Below, piece after piece: positions 31,292 to 42,520 of a stretch of DNA of 64,000 bases. Positions within the stretch are counted from its first letter, which is position 1, and the number at the start of each line of letters is the position of its first letter. The stretch is from NCBI GenBank assembly GCA_036346405.1, contig CM070553.1, positions 72,232,976 through 72,296,975 of the forward strand, read 5' to 3'. The notes under the pieces are model-generated. The model ran no database searches. It saw only the letters and a program-made list of their open reading frames with translations, and was not told where the DNA came from. This DNA comes from Phyllostachys edulis (taxonomy: Eukaryota; Streptophyta; Magnoliopsida; Poales; Poaceae). The translations under genes and the position numbers were made by a program.

Positions 31292-34200
31292 TGTAACATC
31301 CCAAATGTATAATTGGGGTTATTCAAGTATAATTATATGTGTAGAAATTAAAACTTTTCTCACATCTTGAAAACCCCTAATCTCTTATGTAATTCTTGTC
31401 CAAGAGTTGTGTAATCCAAAAACACAAAGCTCTTGTTGACCCAAAAGTCGAATTCATTTTTCCAATTGTCTAAATCTTGTGCCAAACATTTGGAATATAT
31501 TTTCCTTGGTCCCAAAACTGATGTGGGACCCCTCTGAAAAATATCACAAGTTGTAAAACTAGTTTGATAAATTTTGGAGGTAAAACAATCCTTTAAACAA
31601 CCTTAACGAATTTCCTGAGAAAAATGCATTGCATAATAACCTCTGGAAATTTTATGCAAGGTTAATCTCATTGTCAGCAAGCTCCAGTTAAAATTTCATC
31701 AAATTTGGAGTTCATTTGCTATCTCAAATAATTCTGCTAAGTTTCATTTGTTAAAGACTAAATTTAAAAGCCTACATCTTGTTCCTTGGGCTAGCCACTT
31801 TGCAAAGTCGGGTCCACCCAACCCCATCGACCTCCTTCCCCACCTTGATGAGGTCGAGCCGTTGGATCCAATCCAAAGGCCACGACCTCCCCTCAACCAA
31901 CGCACTCCAGACCTTCCTTGAAGTCCTCACGGACCGCGTGGACCTCCTCGTCAACGTCGGCGCCAGACCTCCTCATGATCAACACCGCAAAGGCTTTCCC
32001 ACCTCATCAGTCAGAACCGTTGGATCAAAGATCCACGGTCATGACCTCCCCGTGTTAAATCCCAAAGACCTCCTCACCTTGTCCGGTCATAGCCCTTGGA
32101 TTAAGATCCAACCGGCCCTGACCTCCCCTTGTTATCAAACCTCAAAAACCACCTTCCACCTTGGCGAGGTCATAGCTGTTGGATTTACATCCAACCGCTC
32201 TTGACCTCCTCCTCTTAATCTAACTATCAGACCTCCCTTTGCACTCACTTGAGGTCGCAGCCGTTGGATTTACATCCAAAGGCCACGACCTCCTCTGAAA
32301 AACATCACAGCTAGGTCCTTCCGCGCACGTGAGGTCGTTGCCCTTAGATCTAAATCTAATGGCCATGACCTCCCTTGTGTGTTGCGCAAGCTCAAGACCT
32401 ACTTTGCGCCACGTGCGAGGCTCAGGACCTCCCCTGTCTTGATCAACACCGTTGGATCAAAATCCAAAGGTCTTGACCTCCCTCGCACTTCACGCAAAGC
32501 CTCAGACCTCCCTTTGGTTGTGTGCCCTTGGATTTTAATCCAAAGGCCATGACCTCCCCCTCATGTCTTATGTTCGCGTGCGGTTAAGACCTCACAGAGG
32601 TCGCGCTGCTGGATGGAGATCCAACGCTTTGGACCTCTGTCCTATTTTCCCCGCGGCGCTTACACATTAAGGAAATCGGAGGGCCACGACCTCCCCATCC
32701 TTGATCGTGTGGTTGGGACCTCCTCCCAGTCATTTGAGCGTAACGGTTCAAAATTGTCATCCGATGGTTAGGACCTCCCCCTGGTCTTATCCAACGGTCA
32801 TAAGGACCTCCCCTGTTCTTCTCCTTCCTCAGCGCTACCGCAAGCTCTGCAAAGTGAGTTAATGCACGCCCGCCACTGTACTTTTCATCAGCTCTTTCTT
32901 GACCAAGATTTAATGCAGTCACTTTAAAATCTCTCGGGTCACTCAGGCTGCACCTTGTCAACCTCATGTCCTTGCCACCCCATGGACCAACCCGTGGGCT
33001 AAGCTCACCATGGAGCTTAGCCCCAGCTCATAACCTTCACCACAAGGCTATAAGTTACCCCTTGAATCCTCCCTTGGCTTCCTTTGCACACAATTGCTCT
33101 CGGCCTTGCACTTTGTGCGTGGTGAGCTCCTCCTCCGCTAATGGCCTCCTCCTTTGGCGTTGCCATTGTCAAGGTCCTTGGAGCTTCTCGGTGGTTCAGA
33201 GTTCGGTGGCTCCTTTTCAAACCCTCGCTCACTTTTGCTCCCAAAACCTCTTGGAAGTTAACCCTAACTTAATTTGTTTGGGCATTTTTCAGAGGTGGAC
33301 AAAGTTGAGCTTGAGCTGGTGCCTTGGGTGTGAAGCTTCATTGTTTTCCCCAACTCGGTCATCACCTCCACGACCTCCAAAGACCTTAGGACCTCCGGTA
33401 TTCCTCCTGTTAGTCCTTTAGTCGCTGGCACCCGCTGAATGCATGTCGCGGAGCTTTTAATTTGGGCGACGCTGAATGTCGCATGAGCTTCCTTTGCGTT
33501 TTGGATTTTGGCCGTGTGGTGCCTTCGTTGTCCTCTCCGGCTCGCCGGCGTTTAAGGCCGCCGCCGCCGTTGAGAGTAGGCCCACAGGTTGCGCCTGGCT
33601 ATTGCGGTCCCGACGGTGCCCTCAGTGCGCGCCGCCGTGCCCTAAATCGCCGGCGATAAGCCGTGGGACGTCCTCAAATCTTTTTCGGACATCCCGACCA
33701 TGCCATTGTCGTTTAGGACAGAGATTCACCGTTTTAAATGCCTCAATCATTGCAATCATGGGGTTAGCGTTAAATGCCATTAACCCCGCTGCTTATGCAA
33801 GATTTAAGACCTCCGTAGCGGACCTCCTCGTTGTCCCCGCGCATTTATTCCATGTCCGAAGGCGTGGTCGTGAGCTCTGGGACGTCCATGACCTCCTCTG
33901 AAGAGATCTGGAGCGTCCAAGACCTCCCCTTGCGCGATCGTGGCCGTCCAGACCTCCCTGGAGGTCTGTGACGTTAGGACCTCCCTTAGGACCTCCCCTA
34001 GGTTATCTCAGCCGTTCATGACCTCCCCGGGTAGATCTTGACCGTCAAGGTCCTCCCTCGGACTATCTGAACCATCGAGGACCTCCCTTGGAACATCTGG
34101 ACCGTCTAGGACCTCCCCTGTGAGGTCTTGACGATGTAGATCTTCCTTAGGGAGATCTTGATAGTTTAGATCTTCCTTTGGAAGATCTCAACCGTTGAGG

Positions 34201-36798
34201 ACCTCCCCCTTTAGATCTGGTCCGTCCCGGACCTCCCCTCATCGTTGTGGTCCGTTGGATTCACCTTCAACGGCCATGACCTCCCCTCACCTCGCGCATG
34301 TGTGTTGCTAGGAGGTCCAGGGCCTCTGGACCTCGCGAGCGCGTGTGTGCGTTACCTCCTGGGAGGTCTAAGCCGTTAGATCTATGATCTGTGGCTCACG
34401 CCCTCCCATGCCTTTGTGATTTTAGAAATTCCGGTGAGCTCTAGTATAAACTAAAAATGGTATGAACTTTAGAATTGCATATCTTTTTCATTCTAAACCC
34501 AAATGAGGTCATTCAAATTGTGTTAGCTCTGTCTTGAACTTGACTTTAATCCAAAATGATTGTAAGTTGAGTTCAACTCCAGAGCACAGTTTTGCCATTA
34601 GATTTTGAAACCAACTTTAAATATACACTTAAATCAATGCTTAACTTGTAAAACACATAACTAATGCTCTGTGGATTATTTTTGAGTGAGACCAACTTTG
34701 TTGGTTTCCTCCATTAATGGTTTTACTATGAACATTAGTTTTGAGCATGTTGCTGCTAGGAAAATGAGGACTTGTGCATTATAATTTTGTTCAAGTTCTT
34801 GTTTTTGAAAATTTGTAGAGAGTGCAATATAGCTCCAAATGAGATGAACTCAATTGTGTTATTCATCTCATGAGGTGCTGGTTTTACAGTAAAATTTCAG
34901 CTTCACTTCTGTTCTAGAAAATGTTGCCTCATAATTAAATTAATGAATAGTGCAGTTTGGTATTTTAGGGGCTGAGCAGAATTGTTTTGCTCATAACTTT
35001 TGCATTGAGAATGCAAATCAATTGGTTCTTGTTGCAAAATTCCCTAAAAATCACCCTCTTTCTGCTGTAGAAAATTCAGAGAATTTGGAGTTCGTTTGTT
35101 GTGCTGTCTTTGTTGTTTTTCGTCGTTCTTATCGGTTCTTTCTCGCCTTTCCGTTAGGTTTCGACATTTGTGGTGATCCCGAGAGTGACCCTCCGCAACA
35201 AATTGACCAACAACAGCAAGGCAAGCAGTTTGATCATTTCCATCATTGTCCCATTACTTTAAAGCTTAATATATTGTTTTACTTCTATGTATGCATGCTA
35301 CTTTGTGTTAAATGTCGCTAGCAAGCCTATAGTTGCATAATCTGTAGGAATTGTTTATCCTCTACTACCATGAGCCTAGGTTATTTGCTGTGGTGGGAGC
35401 TCGTTGGATGAGCTCCTATCACTTAGTAGTTCGATTTAAATTGCTTAGACATGCTTAGTTTTCGATAGAAATGGGCGATCATCGACTTAGTCGATGGTCT
35501 TGATCACTCAAAACTGATTATTACTCCTATATGTCCAGCACTTGTGCTTTGATTAATTTGTAAAATCAAAACTGAAAATAAAAGATTGATTTAGACTTGG
35601 GCATATTGGATGGATGGCGTGGTTTTTGGATGTGGTGGTATGCTGGGTCCCTAAGGACCGAGTACTTGGGTCACTAAGCCAGCGATTTTGCGTGCTAACC
35701 ACACGAGGGCATATGGAACCCTCTTGACTAAGTACTTTGGGCGGTGTTAATTGGGGTCGCTCGGTTGGTGTGTTTTAAAGATAAAATGTGTGTGTGATGT
35801 GGGAGGAGCATTAGCTTCGGGTAGGTTGTGTGATGTCTCCTTCTCCCCGTGGGTTGTGCGACTCAGAATTAGCATTGTCCATTGGAAATGTCTCGTAGGA
35901 CTTAGCCGTGCCGGCATACCAAAGGTAGTGTGCCTAAAGGAAAGGCGGTCTGGCGTGTGGGTACAGTGGTACACCCTGCAGGGATAAAACTATTCGAATA
36001 GCCTCGTCCTAGGTTATGGACATGCTTGGTAAGGTCGTTCAAGACTAGACTACAACCTTTAATTAAAACTTGACATGGTTGGTATGAACGGGGAGTTCAT
36101 GCTATTGTTTGTGGTGACTTGGGTTGGTCACTTCCAGGTTGTTCTTGTTGTTGTTACCTTGTTATTTATCTCGTTGTTATTTCAACAATTAAAAATGCTT
36201 TGTCAAATTGCTTTCAATCTACTATATTATTGCAAATGAAAACTTGCTTTGTGCTAAAATGAGTCCAAAGCCTCATCCACTTAAATAAAGCTTGCATATA
36301 GCTAAATTATAGTTCTGTTATCTTACGTCGGTCTTGCGAGTACAATAAACAATTTATTGTACTCATTTGCTTTGCTTAACAACTTTGTTGCAGAGGAGGT
36401 AGAGCCCAAAGGGCTTTACTTTTGTGAGTTTGTAAGTGGTTGGGAGAGCGACTAGCTTGGCGGTCCGGTCGATTGCCTTGTGGGCTAAAGGCACCTTTGG
36501 TTGGCTCTTATTTTGGGTCATCTTTATGGCACTTTTGCTTCATTGTGTATCTTTGTAGTTTTGTTGTTATTTGGCCGTAAGGCCCTCTTTGTAATAACCT
36601 ATTCCTTATTAATATTAACTTCGGTTTGTTGCTTATGTACTATGTGTTGTATGGAATTGATACATTCTTTTGTTGTGAGGTATGTATACTGCATTCTGGG
36701 AAGTATACATCTCTCGAGACCGGGTTTATTTGGTTGATAATACTAGGGTCAATTGGATGACTAAGTATTATGAGCCGAATAAACGTCGGGGTCTCACA
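31292..36798 (+). repeat. 3' LTR of Ty3-B (5,507 bp)
   Basis: Same organisation as the 5' LTR. The clear difference is an array of about eight degenerate 30-bp units of the form (GG)ACCTCCCCT...AGATCTTGACCGT at about 33,970-34,225, which is missing at the corresponding place (23,550) of the 5' LTR and accounts for nearly all of the 259-bp length difference. The end is GGGGTCTCACA. Confidence 0.93.
33970..34225 (+). repeat. 30-bp GACCTCC/AGATCT tandem array in the Ty3-B 3' LTR
   Basis: Successive units read like GGACCTCCCTTGGAACATCT followed by GGACCGTCTA, with monomers of about 30 bp and AGATCT or related GATC words. They are closely related to the 30/60-bp units of the Ty3-D LTR at 59,439-59,896. 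Confidence 0.85.
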
Positions 36799-36804
36799 GA
36801 GCCC
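36799..36804. repeat. Target-site duplication of Ty3-B, right copy
   Basis: GAGCCC, against GAGCAC on the left (20,869-20,874). It lies in Sire-2 gag codon 13-14. Confidence 0.65.
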
Positions 36805-36840
36805 ATCGAAGACATGCGGCTTGGTCGAGTACTTATCCAT
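36799..36840 (-). pseudogene. gag: Sire-2 gag start (first 14 codons)
   Basis: The ATG at 36,840-36,838 opens MDKYSTKPHVFDG before the frame runs into Ty3-B. It lies 45 bases after the primer-binding site. The continuation is at 20,874 leftward. Confidence 0.8.
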
Positions 36841-36884
36841 CGCCAAGTTCAGTGACCGGTTAAGATCAAGATTGAACTAACCGA

Positions 36885-36896
36885 GCTCTGATACCA
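36885..36896 (-). promoter_or_regulatory. Primer-binding site of Sire-2
   Basis: On the minus strand TGGTATCAGAGC, an exact match to the initiator tRNA-Met 3' end complement, two bases inside the 5' LTR. It is the canonical plant copia primer site. Confidence 0.9.
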
Positions 36897-36898
36897 CT

Positions 36899-38921
36899 TG
36901 TTGGACCGAAAAGGCGACTAGAGGGGGGGTGAATAGGAGCTCAAATTCTTTTTCGAATAAGATTGGATCCAATAATAATTTCACTCCAATAGCTATGAGA
37001 GCTATGAAGATCAATATACAAGTATAGCGGCAGCCTTGTATTGAATCCTAAACAAACCCCCAAAGCACAGGAGCAAAGAACAAAAAGTTGTGCTGAAATC
37101 TCAGGAATCGGTACTACCACCGTTGAAGATGCGGTACTACCTCATCGCGGTACTACCGCAGGCAAAATCGCGGTACTACCTTTTATCCTGACGATGAACA
37201 AGAACGCCTGAAAACGAAATCGAAAATCGTCGTAACTTTTAAACCATAAGGCCAAACTCCACCAAATTTGGAACACACCTTCCTAAGGATATTAGGAACC
37301 TATTCCAATCAAGGATCGCAGAGATCCAAGCCAAAGTTCCTATCTTTTTCAGTTTGAACGAAGTGTGCTTCAAAACCGAGCAAAAATCGAAATATGATCT
37401 AGAGACTTGCTCGTGGGTGATTGATGATCAAGATGATCCTAGATGGGTTCCCACATGTCACAGCAAGTTAGATCACGGCAAGAAACCAACTAAAAACTCG
37501 TGGATCAAAGAAAGACTCAAAATCATCAAATAGAGAGAAAGAAAGCAAATGAACTCATTTTTGAAAGAACTTTCTTTGGATTGATTTGATATGGTATTGG
37601 TTTACAGCCACTCCATCAATGGAGGACAAAGACTCAATACATGAGCACGAAATCAAATCCAACTCTCTAGAACCCTAACCTCCAACTATCAACTCCCTAA
37701 GCACAAAAGCAAAACTAGGGTTTACAAAGCAATGAAAGGGTTGAGGTTGCTGTCCAGCACACCCCCTATTTATAGTGGAGGCTTAGACCTTCTAGAAGAG
37801 TAACCCTAATGGGCTCCCGTTAAGGCCCAAAACAAACGGGTCACACACGCACGCATTTTAAAGCGCCGTCTTCAATTCTCTTGACCTAATCCACTTCTTG
37901 ACGCACCGTCTTGCGCCGCGGGTAGGCATTAGGTCACCAAGGCGGTATTTGGTGAAATTACCAAAATACCCCTTCTCGATCTTTTTGCAAAGACCGAGTC
38001 CCATCTTCGTGAAGCACCTCCCATGCTTCGCCACGTGTAGGTTGATCCAGCGGCTCTGTTCATGTCGGCAAGTCTCTCCCATCCGACTCCCACCGAAACC
38101 ACCATGGCACTTGCACCGACCCCCGCGCCGCTTGATCGAACCGTCGCGACCGAATCGCCTGTTCGGTCACCTTTGTCCTCTTGCGCAATGCTTGACTCCA
38201 TTGACCTCACCGGCATCCTCGATCGTTCGGACCTCGGCTCTCCAAGCTTAGTCCCGATCATCCTCGCTGATTGACCGTCATTGACCTCCAAGCAACCCGC
38301 ACATCAATAGACAAAGAAATCGAATCCGGAACAAGTTCTTCACAACTTGACCCACGTTAGTCAAAACATGCATCATGCAACACATATGCCATGAAACCCA
38401 TGAACTTGACCTAACCCATAACCATTTTACCAAGATGGCCCAACTTGAAAATGCAATCGGTACTACCGCCGTGTTAAGGCCGGTACTACCGCACTGCGGT
38501 AGTACCGCACCCATAACTGCGGTCGTACCGCTCCTCAAGGAAATCCAAAACTTCCCAAAAACACTTGTTCTGGAAAAACCATACCGCTCACACGCGGTCG
38601 TTCCGTCATGCGGTACTACCGGCAACCATAGCGCGGTACTACCGCTCCTCGAGAAATCCAAAACACAAGTTACACTCGTTCCGGAAAAACCATACGCTTT
38701 GCTAGCGGTAATACCACCAGCGGTACTACCGTAAACACAAGCGGTACTACCAAGATCAGCGGTAGTACCGCGCATTACACGCCGGTACTACCGATTAACC
38801 TGACACTTGCTGAAAACAGGATTTCAACAAAACCGAAAACGATCGTTTCGACAAACCAAGGAAGCTATTGCCAATTGTACCATCACATTAAGATCATGAG
38901 CATATCCCCATGATATCCACA
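36899..38921 (-). repeat. 5' LTR of Sire-2 (2,023 bp)
   Basis: Minus-strand LTR from TGTGGATATC (38,921) to CGGTCCAACA (36,899). It shares the CGGTA-N-TACCG palindromes with the Sire-1 LTR: clusters at 37,110-37,180 and 38,455-38,800. TATA box at 37,774-37,767. The overall match to 225-2,213 is close, with scattered substitutions. Confidence 0.93.
37767..37774 (-). promoter_or_regulatory. TATA box of the Sire-2 LTR
   Basis: On the minus strand CACTATAAATAGGGGG; the core TATAAATA is at 37,774-37,767. Confidence 0.7.
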
Positions 38922-38923
38922 GG

Positions 38924-39463
38924 ATGTATTATGCTCCTTACATCATGATGCTCATTTTGAGGACCACTGACTTTCAAGGTACCACTCCCTTTCCTCACAA
39001 ACAGTACAAGCCAGAGGGCGACCACCAGAGAGATTTGAGGAACATGCCTCTTCACCCAGTTGCTGATGCTCCAGCCTCTCCTCAGCCCGCTCCTCAGCAG
39101 CAGGGTGGACTTGACCCACTATTGTTGGAGGTTCTGCATACTGGCATCAACACGATAGTATCTCGTTTTGATGCAGTGGATCGTCGCCTAGAGGTTTTGG
39201 ACCATCGCATGGATACTCTAGAGAGCACTACTCAATCTTTGGACTCTCGTCAGGCAGTTGTGGAGTAGTCCAACTCTCTTGTGCTTCAGCATCTCGATCA
39301 GATGGTTGGCTTGGTTTCGGGGATTCAGACCGACATGGCTGAGATGACCACTCGCGTCTCGTCGATCGAGCAGACTGTTACTTATTCTCGGTGTCGACGC
39401 ATTGATCCTCCTATAGCCCCTTCCACGTCGACTGCAGCTCCTCCTCCTCCCCCTACTTCGTAG
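38924..39463 (+). pseudogene. Sire-3 last ORF (env-like position, coiled-coil), truncated
   Basis: The frame reads MYYAPYIMMLILRTTDFQG, a Pro/Gln-rich linker (PASPQPAPQQQGG), then a heptad-like region FDAVDRRLEVLDHRMDTLE and MVGLVSGIQTDMAEMTTRVS, ending in a Pro-rich tail at 39,463. An in-frame TAG at 39,266-39,268 (a likely former CAG) breaks it. The predicted coiled coil and its place between pol and the polypurine tracts recall the additional or env-like ORFs of some Sireviruses, but I see no signal peptide or membrane segment, so the role is open. The 5' part is missing. Confidence 0.55.
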
Positions 39464-40104
39464 CTTTTGGTAGTTGATGCCAAAGGGGGAGAAGTATTAT
39501 GGTCCTTTATATCTATTATGGTCCTATATATCTATTAGCTATGGTTGTTGAATGCTTGTTGGACTTTTGTGGTCTCTTGTGTGTAATAATTAGAGGATAA
39601 GCTTATTGCTCTCTTTTGCTATCATTGTAAGCTTATTGAACCTCTTATATGAACGCTTAATGCTTTACCGTCTATGAGCTTGGTTGAATGATCATGTACT
39701 TATATGCTTGTAATCAGTTCAAGACATTACTATTTTCAATGTTATCTTGATGAACTTGTTGGTCAATCTCGTGCTTATATTACCCTCTTGAAATGCTATG
39801 TTTATAATGTTATATATTGTTGCATTTCCTCAAGTTCCATCATGTAAAAGAAACTCCGCCAAAATTCTCTAAAAATCTCTACTTGTGCTTGCAAAAGTTC
39901 TCAACCTTTTATGCACATATTTAGGGGGAGCTTTCTTTAAAATAGGATTTAACAAGGAAATAATTCTCAAAACTCATTTAAAGCTTACTGCAAGAATTAT
40001 ATCGTTGTTAAGTCATCAAAAGAATATATACTCCTAGTATATTCAAAACAACCATTCTCTCATATATTAAGTGTGTTGTCATCAATTACCAAAAAGGGGG
40101 AGAT
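39464..40104 (+). other. Sire-3 non-coding 3' region with polypurine tracts
   Basis: A/T-rich region with GCCAAAGGGGGAGAAG at 39,479, TTTAGGGGGAGCTTT at 39,919 and ACCAAAAAGGGGGAGAT at 40,088, the last adjoining the LTR. Confidence 0.8.
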
Positions 40105-41618
40105 TGAAAGCATCTAGGCCCTTAAAAATTGTTTTGGTAATTAATGATAATATGTGAATATGGGATTAATGTGTTTATTGAGTATGTACAAGGTTAAGTC
40201 CCATTGGTGCTCTTGATGACCGGGAATTGCACGCGAAAGGATTACTTGAAGATCATTTGGCTCAAAGACAAGGTAAAATAGTCTAGGATCTTTTTATTTT
40301 ACCGGTCTTAGGTGAATTGGTTGGAAGACCGGGTTATAGGCTAGACAGCTGTACTATAAAGAGGGTCCAAGAAATGAGTACCTTGAAAGTGAATGATGCC
40401 ACATTTTCTCAAATCTTATTTGATTTAATCTTGGATTTGTTTTTGGTTTGGCCTCAATTTAAATTTGCTGATTTTCTTTTTGCAGTCGGATCGACCGACG
40501 TTAATCGGCCGGATCGACGGAGTCTTGGGACCAAAACAATGATCGGCATTTTCCAAAGGAGGTGTTGTTTTCTGATTTTGCTGAATTCCACTGGGCCAGA
40601 CTAACCGACGGCCTTTGGCCGGACTGACCGCACCCCCGGGTTTTGGACGCGGTCAACATTTTCCAGAGAAGGTTTTCAGTTGAAATTTGCCAGGCCAGAC
40701 TGACTGCAAGTATAAGTGCGGACTGATCGCACCTCCGGTCCTTCAATGCGGTCAACATTTTGCAGTGAGTCTCTAAAACAATTTCCGTTTTTCTGTAGGC
40801 CAGACTAACCGCACGTTCACCTGCGGTCTGACCGGACCCCCCTGTAACGGCTATTTTTCAGTGCATTTAATGCGTTACAGTCGACCGTTACGGCTGAGGC
40901 CGGACTGACCACACGGGTGCCTGCGGTCTGACCGCGCTTCCTGAAATTTTGGGAATTTCGTGTCCAACGGCTAGTGCAGTGGGTGGAGGCTATAAATACC
41001 TCACCCACTGCAACTAGAAAGCATGTTGAGCCTCATTTAACATCTCTTGAGCCCTTTGCATTGTTTCCTACTCTTTGAGAGCATTCATTTCCATTTGCAA
41101 AGGTAGTTGAGGTTTTTTCAAGAGCATTTATTGAGTTTGATCATTGTGGCATTAGAGCGCTTTTAATTGAAGAATTCTTGCTCTATTACTCTTGGAGATT
41201 GCCGTCTCCTAGACGGCTTGGAGTTCGGTTCGGTGATCTTCTCAAAGGAGATTGTGAGAAGGCCGGGCGTTTGTGAAGGTTGGAGCTCGCCTATCCGGAG
41301 AGGAGAAGAGCTACCACTAGTGATCGAGGGAAGGCTTAATTCGTGGAGCCGACTTGAGTTGATCAAGCTTCCTCAATGTGGATTAGTGAAGACCGGCAAG
41401 TCTTCGATACCACGGGAAAACTTCCTTGTGTCATTGTGGTTATTTATAGTCTTTACATTTCCGGATTTATATTTCTAGCTTGTCTATTGTGGTAAATTGC
41501 TTAACTAGAATTATATCGTGTTTAGACTAAGTTAATAATTAGATAAAATTGTTAAATTGTCAAAAAGTTTAAAAACCTCCTATTCACCCCTCTCTAGTCG
41601 GTTATCCTTGATCCTACA
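40105..41618 (+). repeat. 3' LTR of Sire-3 (1,514 bp)
   Basis: From TGAAAGCATCTAGGCCC to TCCTTGATCCTACA, with the Sirevirus-like ending CTCCTATTCACCCCTCTCTAG. Its middle (40,485-40,950) holds repeated CpG-rich words of another type than in Sire-1/2: GGCCGGACTGACCGC, TGCGGTCTGACCGC and GACGCGGTCAACATTTT. A TATA box follows at 40,991. Confidence 0.88.
40991..40998 (+). promoter_or_regulatory. TATA box of the Sire-3 LTR
   Basis: GGAGGCTATAAATACCTC, about 500 bases after the CpG repeats begin and followed by CACCCACTG, a plausible start-site region. Confidence 0.7.
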
Positions 41619-41623
41619 GGAGT

Positions 41624-42116
41624 CCGCTCGCAACGACCTCCAGTAGCCCCTGTCTCAAGTAGTAAGAGAAATATGTGAAGCAAGATCTTCAGTGCCTCTT
41701 CCTCCAGGTCCAGATCTTCTTCTTCTACACCGCAGCCTGCTCAGCCAAGACCCACAAGGAGCGGGGAACTATCCACCTATCTGGACAGCGATACGGTGGA
41801 TTTCAACTCAGAAGGCTTCGACATCTTGCAATAGTGGCAAGCACATAAGTTAACATATCCCATGCTATCCATACTTGCACATGATGTGTTAACTATTCCT
41901 GTCTCAACGGTTTTCTCTGAGTCTGCTTTCAGTCTCTCTGGAAGAATATTAGAGGAGAGAAGAACAAGTCTCACAAATGAGATGGTGGAGATACTTCTAT
42001 CTGTGAAGGACTGAAAACAAGCTGATTCACAAACACAACACTCTGTGGAAAATTCAGAGTTGCCGGAGGTGTTCGAAAATCTGTACTTAGACAATGACAG
42101 TAACACCGACACGTAG
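41624..42116 (+). pseudogene. hAT-family transposase C-terminus (remnant)
   Basis: The frame ending at TAG 42,114-42,116 carries the hAT dimerisation domain: ELSTYLDSDTVDFNSEGFDI, then YPMLSILAHDVLTIPVSTVF, SESAFSLSGRILEERRTSLT and MVEILLSVKD. This pattern (IPVST-SESAFS-GR) is that of RICESLEEPER/Ac-like plant transposases. Two stops stand where relatives have Trp: TAG after FDILQ (about 41,834) and TGA after VKD (about 42,012). The N-terminal BED finger and catalytic core lie on the far side of the Sire-3/Sire-2/Ty3-B stack or are lost. Confidence 0.85.
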
Positions 42117-42119
42117 AAC

Positions 42120-42520
42120 CACTACTACAGAGAGGGTTATCACAGACGGTTCAGAACCGTCATCACAGACGGTTTTTGAACCGTCTGAATTTATGTGTAT
42201 ATGATAATAGGCTGTTATCACAGACGGTTTTTGAGCCGTCTGTGACAAGTCACAACACAGACAGTTTTTTGTTGAAACTGTCTGTGAATGGCTACTATCA
42301 CAGACGGTTTCAACCAATAACCGTCTGTGGTATGTAGGATATCACAGACGGTTCTATTTTACAAACAGTTTGTGATTAGAGACATATCACAGACGGTTAG
42401 TAAATAGAACCGTTTGTGATATCCGTCATATCACAGACGGTCGTTGGTGGAAACTATCTGTAATAGTAGCCCTTTACAGACGGTTTATACCATAAAATCA
42501 TCTGTGATTTCTTTATACCT
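42120..42520. repeat. Outer CACTA terminal and subterminal repeats
   Basis: The terminal CACTACTACAGAG is followed by about a dozen TCACAGACGGTT or AACCGTCTGTGA words. Such arrays bind the element's own transposase accessory protein in characterised CACTA elements. Confidence 0.9.

Larger units (their letters stand above)
20875..36798 (+). mobile_element. Ty3-B: complete Ty3/gypsy chromovirus with 5.2-5.5 kb LTRs
   Basis: A full-length structure of 15.9 kb: 5' LTR (5,248 bp), PBS, leader, gag-protease-RT-RNase H-integrase-chromodomain, polypurine tract, 3' LTR (5,507 bp). The internal region is only 5,169 bp, so each LTR is longer than the coding part. The LTRs are almost the same apart from micro-indels and one ~250-bp repeat array present only in the 3' LTR, implying a fairly recent insertion. 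Domain order and a C-terminal WEREDRL tail place it with chromoviruses of the Tekay/Del type. It lies in opposite orientation inside Sire-2 gag. Confidence 0.93.
13621..38921 (-). mobile_element. Sire-2: minus-strand Sirevirus-type Ty1/copia, split by Ty3-B
   Basis: Read on the minus strand: 5' LTR (38,921-36,899), PBS (36,896-36,885), gag start (36,840), interruption by Ty3-B (36,798-20,875), rest of gag, protease, integrase, RT, RNase H, long non-coding tail with repeated polypurine tracts, and partial 3' LTR (13,781-13,621). Integrase upstream of RT is the Ty1/copia order. Multiple polypurine tracts, CpG-palindromic LTRs and the long Cys-rich coiled-coil Gag fit Sireviruses (the Maximus/SIRE branch). 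Host parts sum to about 9.4 kb without Ty3-B. Frameshifts occur throughout. Confidence 0.9.
38922..41618 (+). mobile_element. Sire-3: 3' end of a second Sirevirus family
   Basis: A plus-strand element with a last open frame (38,924-39,463), several polypurine tracts (GGGGGAG at 39,485, 39,923 and 40,095) and a 1,514-bp 3' LTR with a sequence unrelated to Sire-1/2. The left part was cut off by insertion of Sire-2 (junction 38,921/38,922) and is probably in or beyond the N gap. The flanking bases GGAGT (41,619-41,623) may be its right target-site copy. Confidence 0.8.

Noticed and set aside
41619..41640. Genuine host gene starting right of the Sire-3 LTR
   Set aside because: The downstream frame is the hAT dimerisation domain with two stops, i.e. 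a transposase remnant.
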